64,000 nucleotides of DNA. Origin: Dehalococcoidia bacterium. GTDB lineage: Bacteria; Chloroflexota; Dehalococcoidia; UBA2979. The position numbers were made by a program, and so were the translations under genes. The notes under the pieces were generated by a model that was not told the origin of the DNA, searched no databases, and saw nothing but the letters and a program-made list of their open reading frames with translations. The stretch's first letter is position 1, and each line of letters starts with the position of its first letter. Positions 48,446 to 56,944 of this stretch are shown piece by piece. The stretch is taken from assembly GCA_023228825.1 (NCBI GenBank), contig JALOAL010000002.1:124001-188000 (forward strand). The letters run 5' to 3'.

Positions 48446-49564
48446 ATGCGTCAGCGTCGATCAGTCACGATCCGCGACGTCGCGAGCGAAGCACAAGTCG
48501 CCGTGGCCACCGCGTCGCGCGCGCTTTCCGGCCGCAGCGAGGTCAGCGACGAGACCCGAAAACGGGTGGAGCGCGCGGCCAAGAAGTTGGGCTACGTGCC
48601 CAACCAGTCCGCACGCAGCCTGCGCGCGGCCTCCACGCGCATCATCGGCGTGGTCGTCCCGTCCATGGCGAACCCGATCTACGAGTTGTACCTGCGCGGC
48701 GCGGCGCACGAGGCCGTGGCCCACGGTTACTCCATCTTCATCTGCGACGCCGAGTATGACCCCGCCCTCTACCGCACCCACCTCCGGACACTGCTGGAGC
48801 ACCGGGTGGACGGTGTGATCATCGGCGAGGTCATCCAGGCGCCCTCCCTGCTGGTCCCGTTTCTGCGGGCCGGGATCCCGGTAGACCCTTCGGAGGCCGC
48901 CCGCAGGGGCGCGCAGTTGCCACAACTGGTGCGCGGGACGGAAGCGTTCAAGGCGGCCTACACGCACCTGCTGTCGCTGGGCCATGAGCGCATCGCTTAC
49001 GCGCGCCTGACGCGACCCGGCATCGCGATGCAGCGCGTGGGTTCGGACGCGCGCATGGCGTGGCTGCAGGAGGCCGCGGCGGAGGCCGGACTGCCGGACG
49101 ACGCGGTGGTCCCGGTGGAATTTGTACCCGGCGAAGAGACCTCGGACCGTCTGCTCCGGCTCTTGAGCAGCGGCGACCGGCCCACCGCACTCGTGGTGAC
49201 CGCGCCGCTGCTGCAACCGGTGCTGGTTGCCATCCACGAGACCGGCCTGGAGATCCCCCGTGACCTCTCGCTGCTGATGGTGGGGGATGCGTCGTGGGCG
49301 CGTGCAGTGCGACCACCGATCGCCTCCGTCTCGTCCGACATGTACGAGGAGGGGATGCGGGCGCTGCGCCGGATGGTGGGACGCATCCAGGGCGATGCGG
49401 ACCTGGAGGCGGAGGGCGCCCCACAGCCCGCGCGCTTCCTGCCCCGCGGGTCGCTGGGCCCCGTCGTCCGACTGCCGGGGCGCGTGGCGCCGGGTGCGCC
49501 TCAGAAGACAACGCGGGCGGCCTCGAAGCAAGGCCCCAAGCAGACTGGGAAGAAGCAGAAATGA
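48446..49564 (+). CDS. LacI-family transcriptional regulator
   Basis: A 372-residue repressor from ATG 48446. The N-terminal helix-turn-helix and hinge are canonical: VTIRDVASEAQVAVATASRA, LSGRSEVSDETRKRVERAAK, LGYVPNQSARSLR. The ligand-binding domain (about 62-340) has IGVVVPSMANPIYELYLRGA and a Cys/Asp strand FICDAEYD. The C-terminus is a basic tail (KTTRAASKQGPKQTGKKQK) longer than usual. The stop overlaps the first CaiB gene (ATGA), so the repressor is the first gene of the CaiB-CaiB-crotonase-transporter operon and probably controls it through the two upstream operators, with a CoA-pathway substrate as inducer. Confidence 0.93.
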   Translation: MRQRRSVTIRDVASEAQVAVATASRALSGRSEVSDETRKRVERAAKKLGYVPNQSARSLRAASTRIIGVVVPSMANPIYELYLRGAAHEAVAHGYSIFICDAEYDPALYRTHLRTLLEHRVDGVIIGEVIQAPSLLVPFLRAGIPVDPSEAARRGAQLPQLVRGTEAFKAAYTHLLSLGHERIAYARLTRPGIAMQRVGSDARMAWLQEAAAEAGLPDDAVVPVEFVPGEETSDRLLRLLSSGDRPTALVVTAPLLQPVLVAIHETGLEIPRDLSLLMVGDASWARAVRPPIASVSSDMYEEGMRALRRMVGRIQGDADLEAEGAPQPARFLPRGSLGPVVRLPGRVAPGAPQKTTRAASKQGPKQTGKKQK

Positions 49565-50697
49565 ACCCAGCCCTGGATGGCGTCCTGGTCGCCGATCTCT
49601 CGGGCCGGATGTCCGGCGCCTGGTGCTCGCGCCTCATGGCGGACTTCGGCGCTGACGTGGTCGCGGTGGAGCCGCCCGGCGGGAGCAAGATCCGCCGGCT
49701 CGAGCCCCTGGACTCGGAGGGGCGCAGCGTCCCTGCGATGTACGCGCTCGCCAACAAGCGCTCGGTCGTCGTCGACCCTGCCGACGGCGAGCAGGTCGCG
49801 CTCCTGCAGACGCTGCTCGAACGCTGCGACATCGTGATCGAGGGCGACGGGGACGGGGCACTGGTCCACTTCGGCGTAGACCGCGAGGCGCTCCTGGGGC
49901 GTGCGCCGCAGCAAGTCCTGGTGTCGCTGACCGCACACGGAGTCACGGGGGGGCGCGCCGGGCGCGCAGGCAATGACCTGACCGCCTGGGCGTACTCGGG
50001 CTGGGCCTCCATCAACGGCCTGGCGGATCGCGAGCCGCTGAAGGGCAGTGGCTGGGTGGCCTCCTATCTCGCCGGCGTCGCCGCCTACGGAGCCGCCGTC
50101 AGCGCGCTGGTCTATCGCGACCGCGGCGGCGAGGGGCAGCACGTCGATGTCTCCGAGACGGAGGCGCTTCTGGAGATCTTCGGCCCCAACCTCCTCAGCG
50201 CCGCCTACGGCTCCGGCCGCACGCGTCGGAAGTCGATTGACATCTCAGGGACGTTCCCGGTGGAAGTCGGGGACGGCCACCTCTCGCTCACGATCGCTCG
50301 GGGCGAGCGCTATCGGGACGCCCTCATCGCCATTGGCCTGGTGGAGGAGGCGGACGACCCGAAGTGGGCGCCGCTGTCCGCGCGGGAGACGCCGGAGTTC
50401 TACGCACTGGTGCAGGCCCGCCTGCGCGAGATGGACCGCGCCACCCTCTTCGAGTCGCTCTCGGCGCTGCGCGTCTCCGCCGGCCCTGTGCTGCGCCCGG
50501 ACGAGGTGCTGGAGAACGAACAACTCGGAGAGCGCGGCTTCTGGCGCCAGGTGGAGGAGTGGCCGGACGGCCCGCCGTTCGCCGGCCCGCCGTTCCTGAT
50601 GGAGAAGACGCCCGCGCGACTGCGCCGCCGGCCCCCCGCGCCCGGGGAGCACACGCTGGACGAGGTCGCGTCTGGAGCCGAAGGGACTACATCGTGA
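49561..50697 (+). CDS. CaiB/BaiF-family CoA-transferase, subunit with the catalytic Asp
   Basis: A 378-residue class III CoA-transferase, starting in an ATGA overlap with lacI. Motifs: LDGVLVADLSGRMSGAWCSR, ADFGADVVAVEPPGGSKIRR, ALANKRSVVVDPADGEQVAL, and the active-site region GRAGRAGNDLTAWAYSGWAS with Asp in NDLTA. GEGQHVDVSETEALLEI and a terminal PGEHT follow. It is coupled to a second CaiB-type gene that lacks this Asp, so the two may form a heteromer like BbsEF. Confidence 0.9.
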   Translation: MNPALDGVLVADLSGRMSGAWCSRLMADFGADVVAVEPPGGSKIRRLEPLDSEGRSVPAMYALANKRSVVVDPADGEQVALLQTLLERCDIVIEGDGDGALVHFGVDREALLGRAPQQVLVSLTAHGVTGGRAGRAGNDLTAWAYSGWASINGLADREPLKGSGWVASYLAGVAAYGAAVSALVYRDRGGEGQHVDVSETEALLEIFGPNLLSAAYGSGRTRRKSIDISGTFPVEVGDGHLSLTIARGERYRDALIAIGLVEEADDPKWAPLSARETPEFYALVQARLREMDRATLFESLSALRVSAGPVLRPDEVLENEQLGERGFWRQVEEWPDGPPFAGPPFLMEKTPARLRRRPPAPGEHTLDEVASGAEGTTS

Positions 50698-51980
50698 GTG
50701 AGTGGGGGCCGCTGGCCGGCATCCGCGTGCTCGCCATGACGCACGCGTGGCTCGGGACGTTCTGCACGGAACTGATGGCGCTGAACGGCGCCGAGGTCAT
50801 CCAGGTGGAGTCGCGACGGCGTCCGGACGCCTGGCGCGGTGGCTACGACGGCATCTACGCCGGCGCGGTACCGCCCACGCCCGGTCTGCGTCCATGGAAC
50901 GTGCGTAGCCTCTACAACGCCGCCAACCTCAACAAGCAGGGGATTACGCTCGATATTTCCCAGCCCGAAGGACGAGAGATATTCCTGCACCTGGCATCCA
51001 TATCAGATGTGGTGGCGGAGAACTTCTCTCCGCGTGTGATGCGGAATCTTGGTATCTCGTATGAAGACCTTACTCAGGTCAAACCTGATCTAGTCATGAT
51101 CTCGCTCTCCGCATACGGTGGATCTGGGCCCTGGCGCGACCGGCTCGGGATTGGCGGGACGCTCGAACCGTCCTCCGGGATGTCGGCGCTGCTCGGCTAT
51201 CCGGGCGGCCCACCGCTGAACTCAGGCCAGATGCTTCCAGACCCGGTGGGCGGCTACTACGGGTTCGCGGCGGTGGTGACGGCCCTCCGTCACCGGGAGC
51301 GGACTGGCGAGGGCCAGCACATTGACCTCTCCATGCAGGAGGCGAACCACACGCTCATCGGCGATGCGAGCCTGGAGTACGCGCTGACCGGGAACGTCCG
51401 CGGCCCCATGGGGAACCGGCACACCACCTTCGCGCCGCACGGCGTCTACGCCGCCCGCGGCCACGAGCAGTGGGTCGCCCTGGCCGCAGAGACCGAGGAG
51501 CAGTGGCGCGCCCTCTGCGAGGTGGCTCGGCGTCCAGAGTGGGCGGCCGACGGGCGGTTCGCGGACCGGGCGTCGCGTAAGGCGAACGAGGACGAGTTGG
51601 ACGCCCTCATCGGCGGCTGGCTGGCGGGCCAGGACCGGGACGACGTGGTGGCGGCGCTGACCGTGCACGGGCTCCCCGTGGCGCCGGTGCTGGACGGCGA
51701 TGAAGTGGCCGCGGACGCCGTGTTCCGCGAGCGCGGGGTGATCGAACCCGTGACGCACCCGGAGGCGGGAACCTGGCCTCAGGCCGGCATCCCGTACCAC
51801 TACTCGCGCACGCCGATCCAGGTCACCCGGCCCGCGCCCATGCTGGGCGAGCACTCCGCCGAGGTGTTCGAGCGCTACTGCGGCGTGACGCCGGAGCGCT
51901 ACGCCGAACTCGAGGAGAAGGTCATCACCGGCGGGGGGCCGCCACCGGAGTGGGAACCGGCCCCGCAGGTTCAGTCCTGA
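50694..51980 (+). CDS. CaiB/BaiF-family CoA-transferase, subunit lacking the usual catalytic Asp
   Basis: A 428-residue class III CoA-transferase homologue from GTG 50694 (GTGA overlap with the previous gene). It keeps the fold markers GPLAGIRVLAMTHAWLGTFC, GAEVIQVESRRRPDAW, LNKQGITLDISQPEGREIF and GEGQHIDLSMQEANHTLIGD. Where active members have Asp it reads GPWRDRLGIGGTLEPSSGMS, with Gly. A catalytically silent partner is therefore possible, although this GPWRDR..TLEPSSG form is common in one CaiB subfamily whose mechanism I cannot judge. A 180-bp stretch (50941-51120) has only about half GC and different codon use from the rest. Confidence 0.88.
   Translation: MSEWGPLAGIRVLAMTHAWLGTFCTELMALNGAEVIQVESRRRPDAWRGGYDGIYAGAVPPTPGLRPWNVRSLYNAANLNKQGITLDISQPEGREIFLHLASISDVVAENFSPRVMRNLGISYEDLTQVKPDLVMISLSAYGGSGPWRDRLGIGGTLEPSSGMSALLGYPGGPPLNSGQMLPDPVGGYYGFAAVVTALRHRERTGEGQHIDLSMQEANHTLIGDASLEYALTGNVRGPMGNRHTTFAPHGVYAARGHEQWVALAAETEEQWRALCEVARRPEWAADGRFADRASRKANEDELDALIGGWLAGQDRDDVVAALTVHGLPVAPVLDGDEVAADAVFRERGVIEPVTHPEAGTWPQAGIPYHYSRTPIQVTRPAPMLGEHSAEVFERYCGVTPERYAELEEKVITGGGPPPEWEPAPQVQS
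50941..51120 (+). other. Low-GC mosaic patch inside the second CaiB gene
   Basis: By direct count 92 of 180 bases are G or C (51%), whereas the flanks are around 70%. Codons such as ATA, CTA, AAA, TCA and GAT cluster here and are rare elsewhere in the gene. The reading frame and protein motifs continue unbroken. Confidence 0.7.
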
Positions 51981-52022
51981 CCGCTCGCGCGGCGGGTTAT
52001 CCAGCGCCAGGAGGAGAAGAAG

Positions 52023-52856
52023 TTGTCCGACGAAGAGTTCCAGACACTCACCTACGAAGTGGTAGACCGAGTCGCCCGTGTCTCGCTCAACCGGCCGCGC
52101 TACAAGAACGCGCAGAGCCGGCTGCTGCTGGAGGAGATGGACGCCGCCTTCCGCAAGGCCGTGCTCGACCCTGAGGTGGGGGTGATCGTGCTGCGCGGCG
52201 AGGGCGACAGTTTCTCCGCCGGCCACGACCTGGGCACCCCGGAAGAACTGGCGGACCGCGAGGTGCGCCCGTACGAGGAGGGTCTGCGGGGTCGCAACCA
52301 GCGTTCCTGGGACCTCTACGTGGACTTTGGCCTGCGCTGGCGCGACCTGCCGAAGCCGACGATTGCGGCGGTGCAGGGCTACTGCATCTTTGGCGGCTGG
52401 ATGATCGCGTCCTCCATGGACGTGATCTTCGCGGCGGACGACGCCAAGTTGCTGCCGTCCAAGTTCCAGTACTTCGCCGTGCCGTGGGACCTGGGCGCGC
52501 GGAAGGCCAAGGAGATCCTCTTCCAGGGCCGCTTCCTGAGCGCCGAGGAGGCCTGCGAGGTGGGCTTCGTGAACCGCGTGGTCCCGGTGGACCGCCTGGA
52601 CGACGAGGTGATGGCCTACGCGCGCGACGTGGCGGAACACGACTCCTTTGGGCTGCGCCTGACCAAACTCGCCATCAACCAGATGGAGGACATCCAGGGG
52701 TTCACGGCCCACATCAAGGACGCACACACCATTTACATGCTGGGCGCCGCGGACACCGGCGGTGCACCGCGGGTAGACGGCATGCGCCGTCTGAAGGGCG
52801 TGCAGGCAGCCTTCGAGCGGGCCGAACGCGGCGACGGCAGCGAGGGCGACGCCTAG
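52023..52856 (+). CDS. Crotonase-superfamily protein with altered catalytic residues
   Basis: A 277-residue protein starting at TTG 52023. The start is fixed by AGGAGGAG six bases upstream. Crotonase features: VARVSLNRPRYKNAQSRLLL, GDSFSAGHDLGTPEEL and VQGYCIFGGWMIASSMDVIF. The positions of the two hydratase glutamates are Met (GGWMIA) and Lys (LPSKFQYF). It is closely similar to the protein at 26343 (LRWRDLPKPTIA, YFAVPWDLG, RKAKEILF). It follows the CaiB pair in one operon, so it probably acts on the CoA ester they make. Confidence 0.88.
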   Translation: MSDEEFQTLTYEVVDRVARVSLNRPRYKNAQSRLLLEEMDAAFRKAVLDPEVGVIVLRGEGDSFSAGHDLGTPEELADREVRPYEEGLRGRNQRSWDLYVDFGLRWRDLPKPTIAAVQGYCIFGGWMIASSMDVIFAADDAKLLPSKFQYFAVPWDLGARKAKEILFQGRFLSAEEACEVGFVNRVVPVDRLDDEVMAYARDVAEHDSFGLRLTKLAINQMEDIQGFTAHIKDAHTIYMLGAADTGGAPRVDGMRRLKGVQAAFERAERGDGSEGDA

Positions 52857-52917
52857 CGCTGACCGCCACCACCCGTCACCGGCCACACCATCACTGGCCA
52901 CACCATCACATTGCCAC

Positions 52918-52937
52918 GCCTCGGGAGACCCCGAGGC
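52918..52937 (+). other. Stem-loop before the second binding-protein gene
   Basis: GCCTCGGG and CCCGAGGC form a perfect 8-bp stem with a four-base loop, 52 bp before the ATG. Just upstream GGCCACACCATCAC occurs twice in tandem (about 52880-52910). It may be an attenuator or an RNA-stability element in front of a highly expressed receptor gene. Confidence 0.45.
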
Positions 52938-52989
52938 GGCAAGCGAAACGCGAGCAGCGGCGGCTACCGCTGTCCCAAGAGGGGATGAC

Positions 52990-54639
52990 ATGACAGAGAA
53001 CACCAACTACTGGTTGAAGAACCGGGTCGGGCGGCGCAGCATGCTGCGCGGCGCCGGCCTGGCGACCGCGGGCCTGGCGGGCGCAGCCCTCATCGGCTGC
53101 GGCTCGGATGACGACTCCGGGAACGCGAACGGCGGCGGGGGCAACGGCTCGGACGGCACCGCCACGGCGACACAGCCCGCAGGCGCGGCGCGACGTGGTG
53201 GCACCGTGACTTTCCGGCGCGCCTCTAACGTGGCGTTCACGGACCCGATGCGCCAGAGCGGCGGCTATGACCCCACGGTCACCCGTCTGTACGCGGAGAC
53301 GCTGCTGGGGGCCACCCCGGACGGCCAACTGCTGCCCATGCTCGCCGAGTCCTGGGAAGTCGAGCCGGAGCGGGTGGTCCTCAACCTGCGCCAGGACGTG
53401 AAGTTCGGCGACGGTACGCCGTTCAACGCGGAGGCCGTGCGCTACACGTTCGAGCGCGGCCAGAGCGCCGAACTCGCCGCCCCCGTGCGGTCTACTCACG
53501 TGCAGGTCGGCGAGGTGGAGACGCCGGACGACTACACGGCCATCCTGCACCTCAACGAGCCGAACGTGGCTTTCATCTCCAACCTGGCGCAGAACCCCGG
53601 CGCGATCATCTCGCCCACGGCCCACTCCGAGGCCGGCGATGACCGCTTCAACGCCCACCCGGTGGGCGCCGGTCCGTTCAAGGTCGAGCGCATCGAGCAG
53701 GACGGCGAGTCCATCTTCGTGCGCGACCCGGAGTGGCCCATGCAGGGCGAGGACGGTTCCGCGCTGCCCTACCTGGACGAGGTGCGCCTGCGCATCATCC
53801 CGGAGGACGCAGTCTCCATCGCGGCACTGGCCGCGGGCGAGATTGAGTTGGACTACGTCGTCCAGGAGTCGGACATCGAGCAGTTGCGGCGACGCGACGG
53901 TATCGAGGTGGACATCCAGGACGGCATCCGCTGGGCCGTGATCGAGATGATCATCAACAAGGGCGTCACAGAGGACGATCGCGTCCGCAAGGCCCTGAAC
54001 TACGCGATCGACCGCGAAGAGTCGGTGGCGGTGCTGTCGAACGGCGTGGGCACGGTGGCCCACGGCTCCCTGAACGAACTCTCGTGGGCGTACGACCCGA
54101 CGGTGCCGTACTACGACTACGACCCGGACGAGGCGATGAAGCACCTGGCCGCGGCGGGCTACGACGACCCGTCCTCGCTGCAGTTGTCCATCGCCACCTA
54201 CGACGCGCCCCAGGCGGAGTTGGCGCAGGCGCAACTCTCGCGCCTGGGCATCCGCGTGGAGGTGGAGGCGCTGGAACTGGCGGTCTACCAGGACGAGTTC
54301 CGGGCGAAGGGGAACATCCCCCTGGGCACCGCCGGTGGCCCGTCCGTGGTGGGCGACCCGGATACGTTCTTCCGCCAGCGCTACGGCAGCGCGGGCGCAT
54401 ACAACCCCGGCCGGCCGGAGAACCCTGAGTTCGACGAACTCATCCGTCGCGGTGCGGAGGAGCCGGACCAGGAGGCTCGCAAGGAGATCTACAGCCAGAT
54501 CCAGCAGATGTCCTACGACTGGGCATACCGGATCTGGGTGGTGCGGCGCCCCAGCTCGCGCGCTCGCACGGAGAAACTCCAGAACCTGATCTGGAACGGC
54601 TACAACTCCCGGCTGATGGAGGCCTGGCTGGAGGGCTAG
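52990..54639 (+). CDS. ABC transporter substrate-binding lipoprotein, family 5
   Basis: Extracytoplasmic receptor, 549 residues, with twin-arginine motif VGRRSMLRGAG and lipobox ALIGCG, then a Gly/Ser/Asn linker. SBP5 features include VVLNLRQDVKFGDGTPFNAE, AVRYTFERGQ, NAHPVGAGPFKVERIEQDGE and VRKALNYAIDREESVAVLSN. AAGAGGGGATGACATG precedes it. It is a paralogue of the receptor at 22454 with the same leader phrase. The operon continues with two permeases. The ligand is probably a small organic compound handled by the adjoining CoA enzymes. Confidence 0.92.
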   Translation: MTENTNYWLKNRVGRRSMLRGAGLATAGLAGAALIGCGSDDDSGNANGGGGNGSDGTATATQPAGAARRGGTVTFRRASNVAFTDPMRQSGGYDPTVTRLYAETLLGATPDGQLLPMLAESWEVEPERVVLNLRQDVKFGDGTPFNAEAVRYTFERGQSAELAAPVRSTHVQVGEVETPDDYTAILHLNEPNVAFISNLAQNPGAIISPTAHSEAGDDRFNAHPVGAGPFKVERIEQDGESIFVRDPEWPMQGEDGSALPYLDEVRLRIIPEDAVSIAALAAGEIELDYVVQESDIEQLRRRDGIEVDIQDGIRWAVIEMIINKGVTEDDRVRKALNYAIDREESVAVLSNGVGTVAHGSLNELSWAYDPTVPYYDYDPDEAMKHLAAAGYDDPSSLQLSIATYDAPQAELAQAQLSRLGIRVEVEALELAVYQDEFRAKGNIPLGTAGGPSVVGDPDTFFRQRYGSAGAYNPGRPENPEFDELIRRGAEEPDQEARKEIYSQIQQMSYDWAYRIWVVRRPSSRARTEKLQNLIWNGYNSRLMEAWLEG

Positions 54640-54727
54640 TCAACGGCCCGATTCCCTCCCCGGGGCGGTGCGACCAACATCGCGCCGCCTCGGGGCCTCG
54701 GGAAGCGGCCGGAACAAGGGGGGAACG

Positions 54728-55681
54728 ATGGCTCGGTACACCATCCATCGCATGGCTCAGATGGTCCCGGTCCTCTTCTTCGTCACGATCGTGCTGTTCT
54801 TCGTGATGAGGCTGCTGCCGGGAGACCCCATCCTGGTCCTGGCAGGCGACGAGGCGGGATCGCTCGATCAAGAGACGATCGAACTGATGCGCGACCAACT
54901 AGGGTTGAACGACCCGGTGTTCGTGCAGTACTTCAACTGGGTCAGTGACGCGGTGCAGGGCGACCTGGGCCGTTCCACCCGCAACAACCTCCCGGTGATG
55001 GAGGAGTTGGTACGCCGCATTCCGGCCACCGCCCAGTTGGCGGCGCTGTCCATCGCGGTCGCGGCAGCGATCGGCATCACCACGGGGATCATCGCGGCCG
55101 TGAAGCGCAACAGCATCGCGGACTTCGGGGCCACGTTGCTCGCAATGTTCGGCGTGGCGATCCCGAACTTCTGGTTCTCGATCATCCTGATCTCGATCTT
55201 CGTCGTGTGGCTCGGATGGCTGCCGTCCAGTGGGTTCGTGCCCATCTGGGAGGAGCCGGTGCGTGGCATCAAACTGATGATCCTGCCCGTCACCGCCCTG
55301 GGCACCACACTGGCCGCGGCGATCATGCGCCAGACGCGCTCCAACTTGTTGGAGGTCCTGAACCAGGACTACGTCCGGACCGCCCGGGCGAAGGGCGTTT
55401 CCGAGTTGCGCGTCATCACGAGGCACGCCCTCGCGAATGCGCTGCTCCCGGTCATCACCGTGGTGGGACTCCAGTTGGGCAGCCTGCTCGCGGGCAGCGT
55501 CATCATCGAGTCCATGTTCAGTATCCCCGGCCTGGGCCGGCTGGCCGTGCAGGCTATTTCCTCCCGTGACTATCCGATGCTGCAGGGGGTGGTGTTGCTG
55601 TTCACGCTCATCACGGTCCTGGTCAACCTGATCACGGACCTCTCCTACGCCATCATCGACCCGCGGATCAGGTACTCCTGA
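54728..55681 (+). CDS. Peptide/nickel-type ABC transporter permease (DppB-like)
   Basis: A 317-residue permease from ATG 54728 with AAGGGGGG upstream. DppB landmarks: MARYTIHRMAQMVPVLFFVT, MRLLPGDPILVL, AIPNFWFSIILISIFVVWLG, the EAA loop QDYVRTARAKGVSELRVITR and the closing IIDPRIRYS. It is collinear with, and similar to, the permease at 20544. Its stop shares a base with the next start (TGATG). No ATPase gene is present in this operon either. Confidence 0.93.
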   Translation: MARYTIHRMAQMVPVLFFVTIVLFFVMRLLPGDPILVLAGDEAGSLDQETIELMRDQLGLNDPVFVQYFNWVSDAVQGDLGRSTRNNLPVMEELVRRIPATAQLAALSIAVAAAIGITTGIIAAVKRNSIADFGATLLAMFGVAIPNFWFSIILISIFVVWLGWLPSSGFVPIWEEPVRGIKLMILPVTALGTTLAAAIMRQTRSNLLEVLNQDYVRTARAKGVSELRVITRHALANALLPVITVVGLQLGSLLAGSVIIESMFSIPGLGRLAVQAISSRDYPMLQGVVLLFTLITVLVNLITDLSYAIIDPRIRYS

Positions 55682-56583
55682 TGGCTACCAACACGGACGT
55701 CACCACCATCGCCGGGCCGCGGGTGGGCGGCTGGGACCGGGCGCTGGTCACCGCTGGCCGCATCGTCCGGCGCTACCCGCTGGCGGTCACCGGCGGCGTG
55801 ATCGTGCTCACGTTCCTGCTGATGGCGATCTTCGCGCCGCTCATCGCCACCCATGACCCACTGGAGGCGGACGGCCGCAACGCCTTCCAGACGCCCAGCG
55901 CCGAGCACTGGTTCGGCACGGACGGGCTGGGCCGCGACATCTTCTCGCGCATCGTGTACGGCTCGCGCGTGTCCATCCAGGTGGGCGCCATGGCCGTCTT
56001 CTTCGCGGGAGGCATCGGCGTCCCGTTCGGCCTCCTGGCGGGGTACCGAGGCGGGATCGTGGACGCGGTGGTGATGCGCATGGCGGACGCGATTATCGCG
56101 TTCCCCGGCCTGATCCTGGCGCTCACGCTGGTGATGGTGCTGGGCCCCAGCGCGGTGAACATCATGCTGGCGATCGGCATTGGCGCCGCGCCCGGGTACG
56201 CGAGGCTGATCCGCAGCCAGGTGCTCTACCTGAAGACGCTGGACTACGTGACGGCCAGCCGCTCGATCGGGGCGACCGACGTGCGCATCATCTGGAAGCA
56301 CATCTGGCCCAACGCGCGCGCGTCCATCATCGTGGCGGCGTCGCTGACCATGGGCGGGGCCGTACTGGCCGAGGCGAGCCTGGGCTTCCTTGGCGTGGGC
56401 ATCCGGCCGCCGACGCCCACGTGGGGGCGCATGCTGAACGACTCGTTCAGCCAGATCTACAACGCCCCCTGGCTCTCGATCTTCCCGGGGGCGGCGATCT
56501 TCCTGATCACGCTCGCGTTCAACCTCGTCGGCGACGGGCTGCGCGACGCCCTTGACCCCAGGCTCCGGCGCTCCGGCCGCTAA
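55681..56583 (+). CDS. Peptide/nickel-type ABC transporter permease (DppC-like)
   Basis: A 300-residue permease. It shows the DppC exposed motif HWFGTDGLGRDIFSRIVYGS, helices such as AVTGGVIVLTFLLMAIFAPL, the EAA loop LDYVTASRSIGATDVRIIWK and the terminal FNLVGDGLRDALDPRLRRSG. It is the last gene of the operon begun by lacI; a strong stem-loop follows 25 bp later. The missing ATPase subunits must come from another locus, perhaps shared by both such transporters. Confidence 0.93.
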   Translation: MATNTDVTTIAGPRVGGWDRALVTAGRIVRRYPLAVTGGVIVLTFLLMAIFAPLIATHDPLEADGRNAFQTPSAEHWFGTDGLGRDIFSRIVYGSRVSIQVGAMAVFFAGGIGVPFGLLAGYRGGIVDAVVMRMADAIIAFPGLILALTLVMVLGPSAVNIMLAIGIGAAPGYARLIRSQVLYLKTLDYVTASRSIGATDVRIIWKHIWPNARASIIVAASLTMGGAVLAEASLGFLGVGIRPPTPTWGRMLNDSFSQIYNAPWLSIFPGAAIFLITLAFNLVGDGLRDALDPRLRRSGR

Positions 56584-56607
56584 CCCTCCCGCGGTGGGAG
56601 CGTCGGA

Positions 56608-56641
56608 ACAAGGGGCACGGACGACCATCCGTGCCCCTTGT
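56608..56641 (+). terminator. Strong stem-loop terminator after the ABC operon
   Basis: ACAAGGGGCACGGA (56608-56621) pairs perfectly with TCCGTGCCCCTTGT (56628-56641) around CGACCA. It lies 25 bp after the permease stop and ahead of the eCIS genes. The T-run is poor, as is common in high-GC genomes. Confidence 0.8.
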
Positions 56642-56709
56642 GTGTCGGTCGCGCCGCGTACGTTGAGGGGCGTCCGAGCGGTATCAGTGCGTCGGCGCCC
56701 TCGCGCGGC

Positions 56710-56738
56710 GAGACAGGGGCGGCCGTCCGCACTAGGAT
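56710..56738 (+). promoter_or_regulatory. Weak candidate promoter of the eCIS operon
   Basis: GAGACA and TAGGAT are separated by 17 bp in the 300-bp gap before the Pvc16-type gene. The rest of that gap shows no convincing gene. The match is modest and other starts are possible. Confidence 0.3.
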
Positions 56739-56944
56739 GAGACGGGCGGCACTACAGCGATTCGGTCGTGGAGCCTGGGCTCCGCGGCGAAAGGTGTGCT
56801 CGTGCCTACCCCCACGCGCCGGCATGGCTGTGCCCGACCGTCGGTCGGGTGCGTCCTGCGGTCCTGGCGCCCCGTCCCCACGTCCCCCGTGCACGCTACC
56901 GGCCTCGTCCACGCCACCGGCGCTACCGCCCCCCGGAGGCGGCA

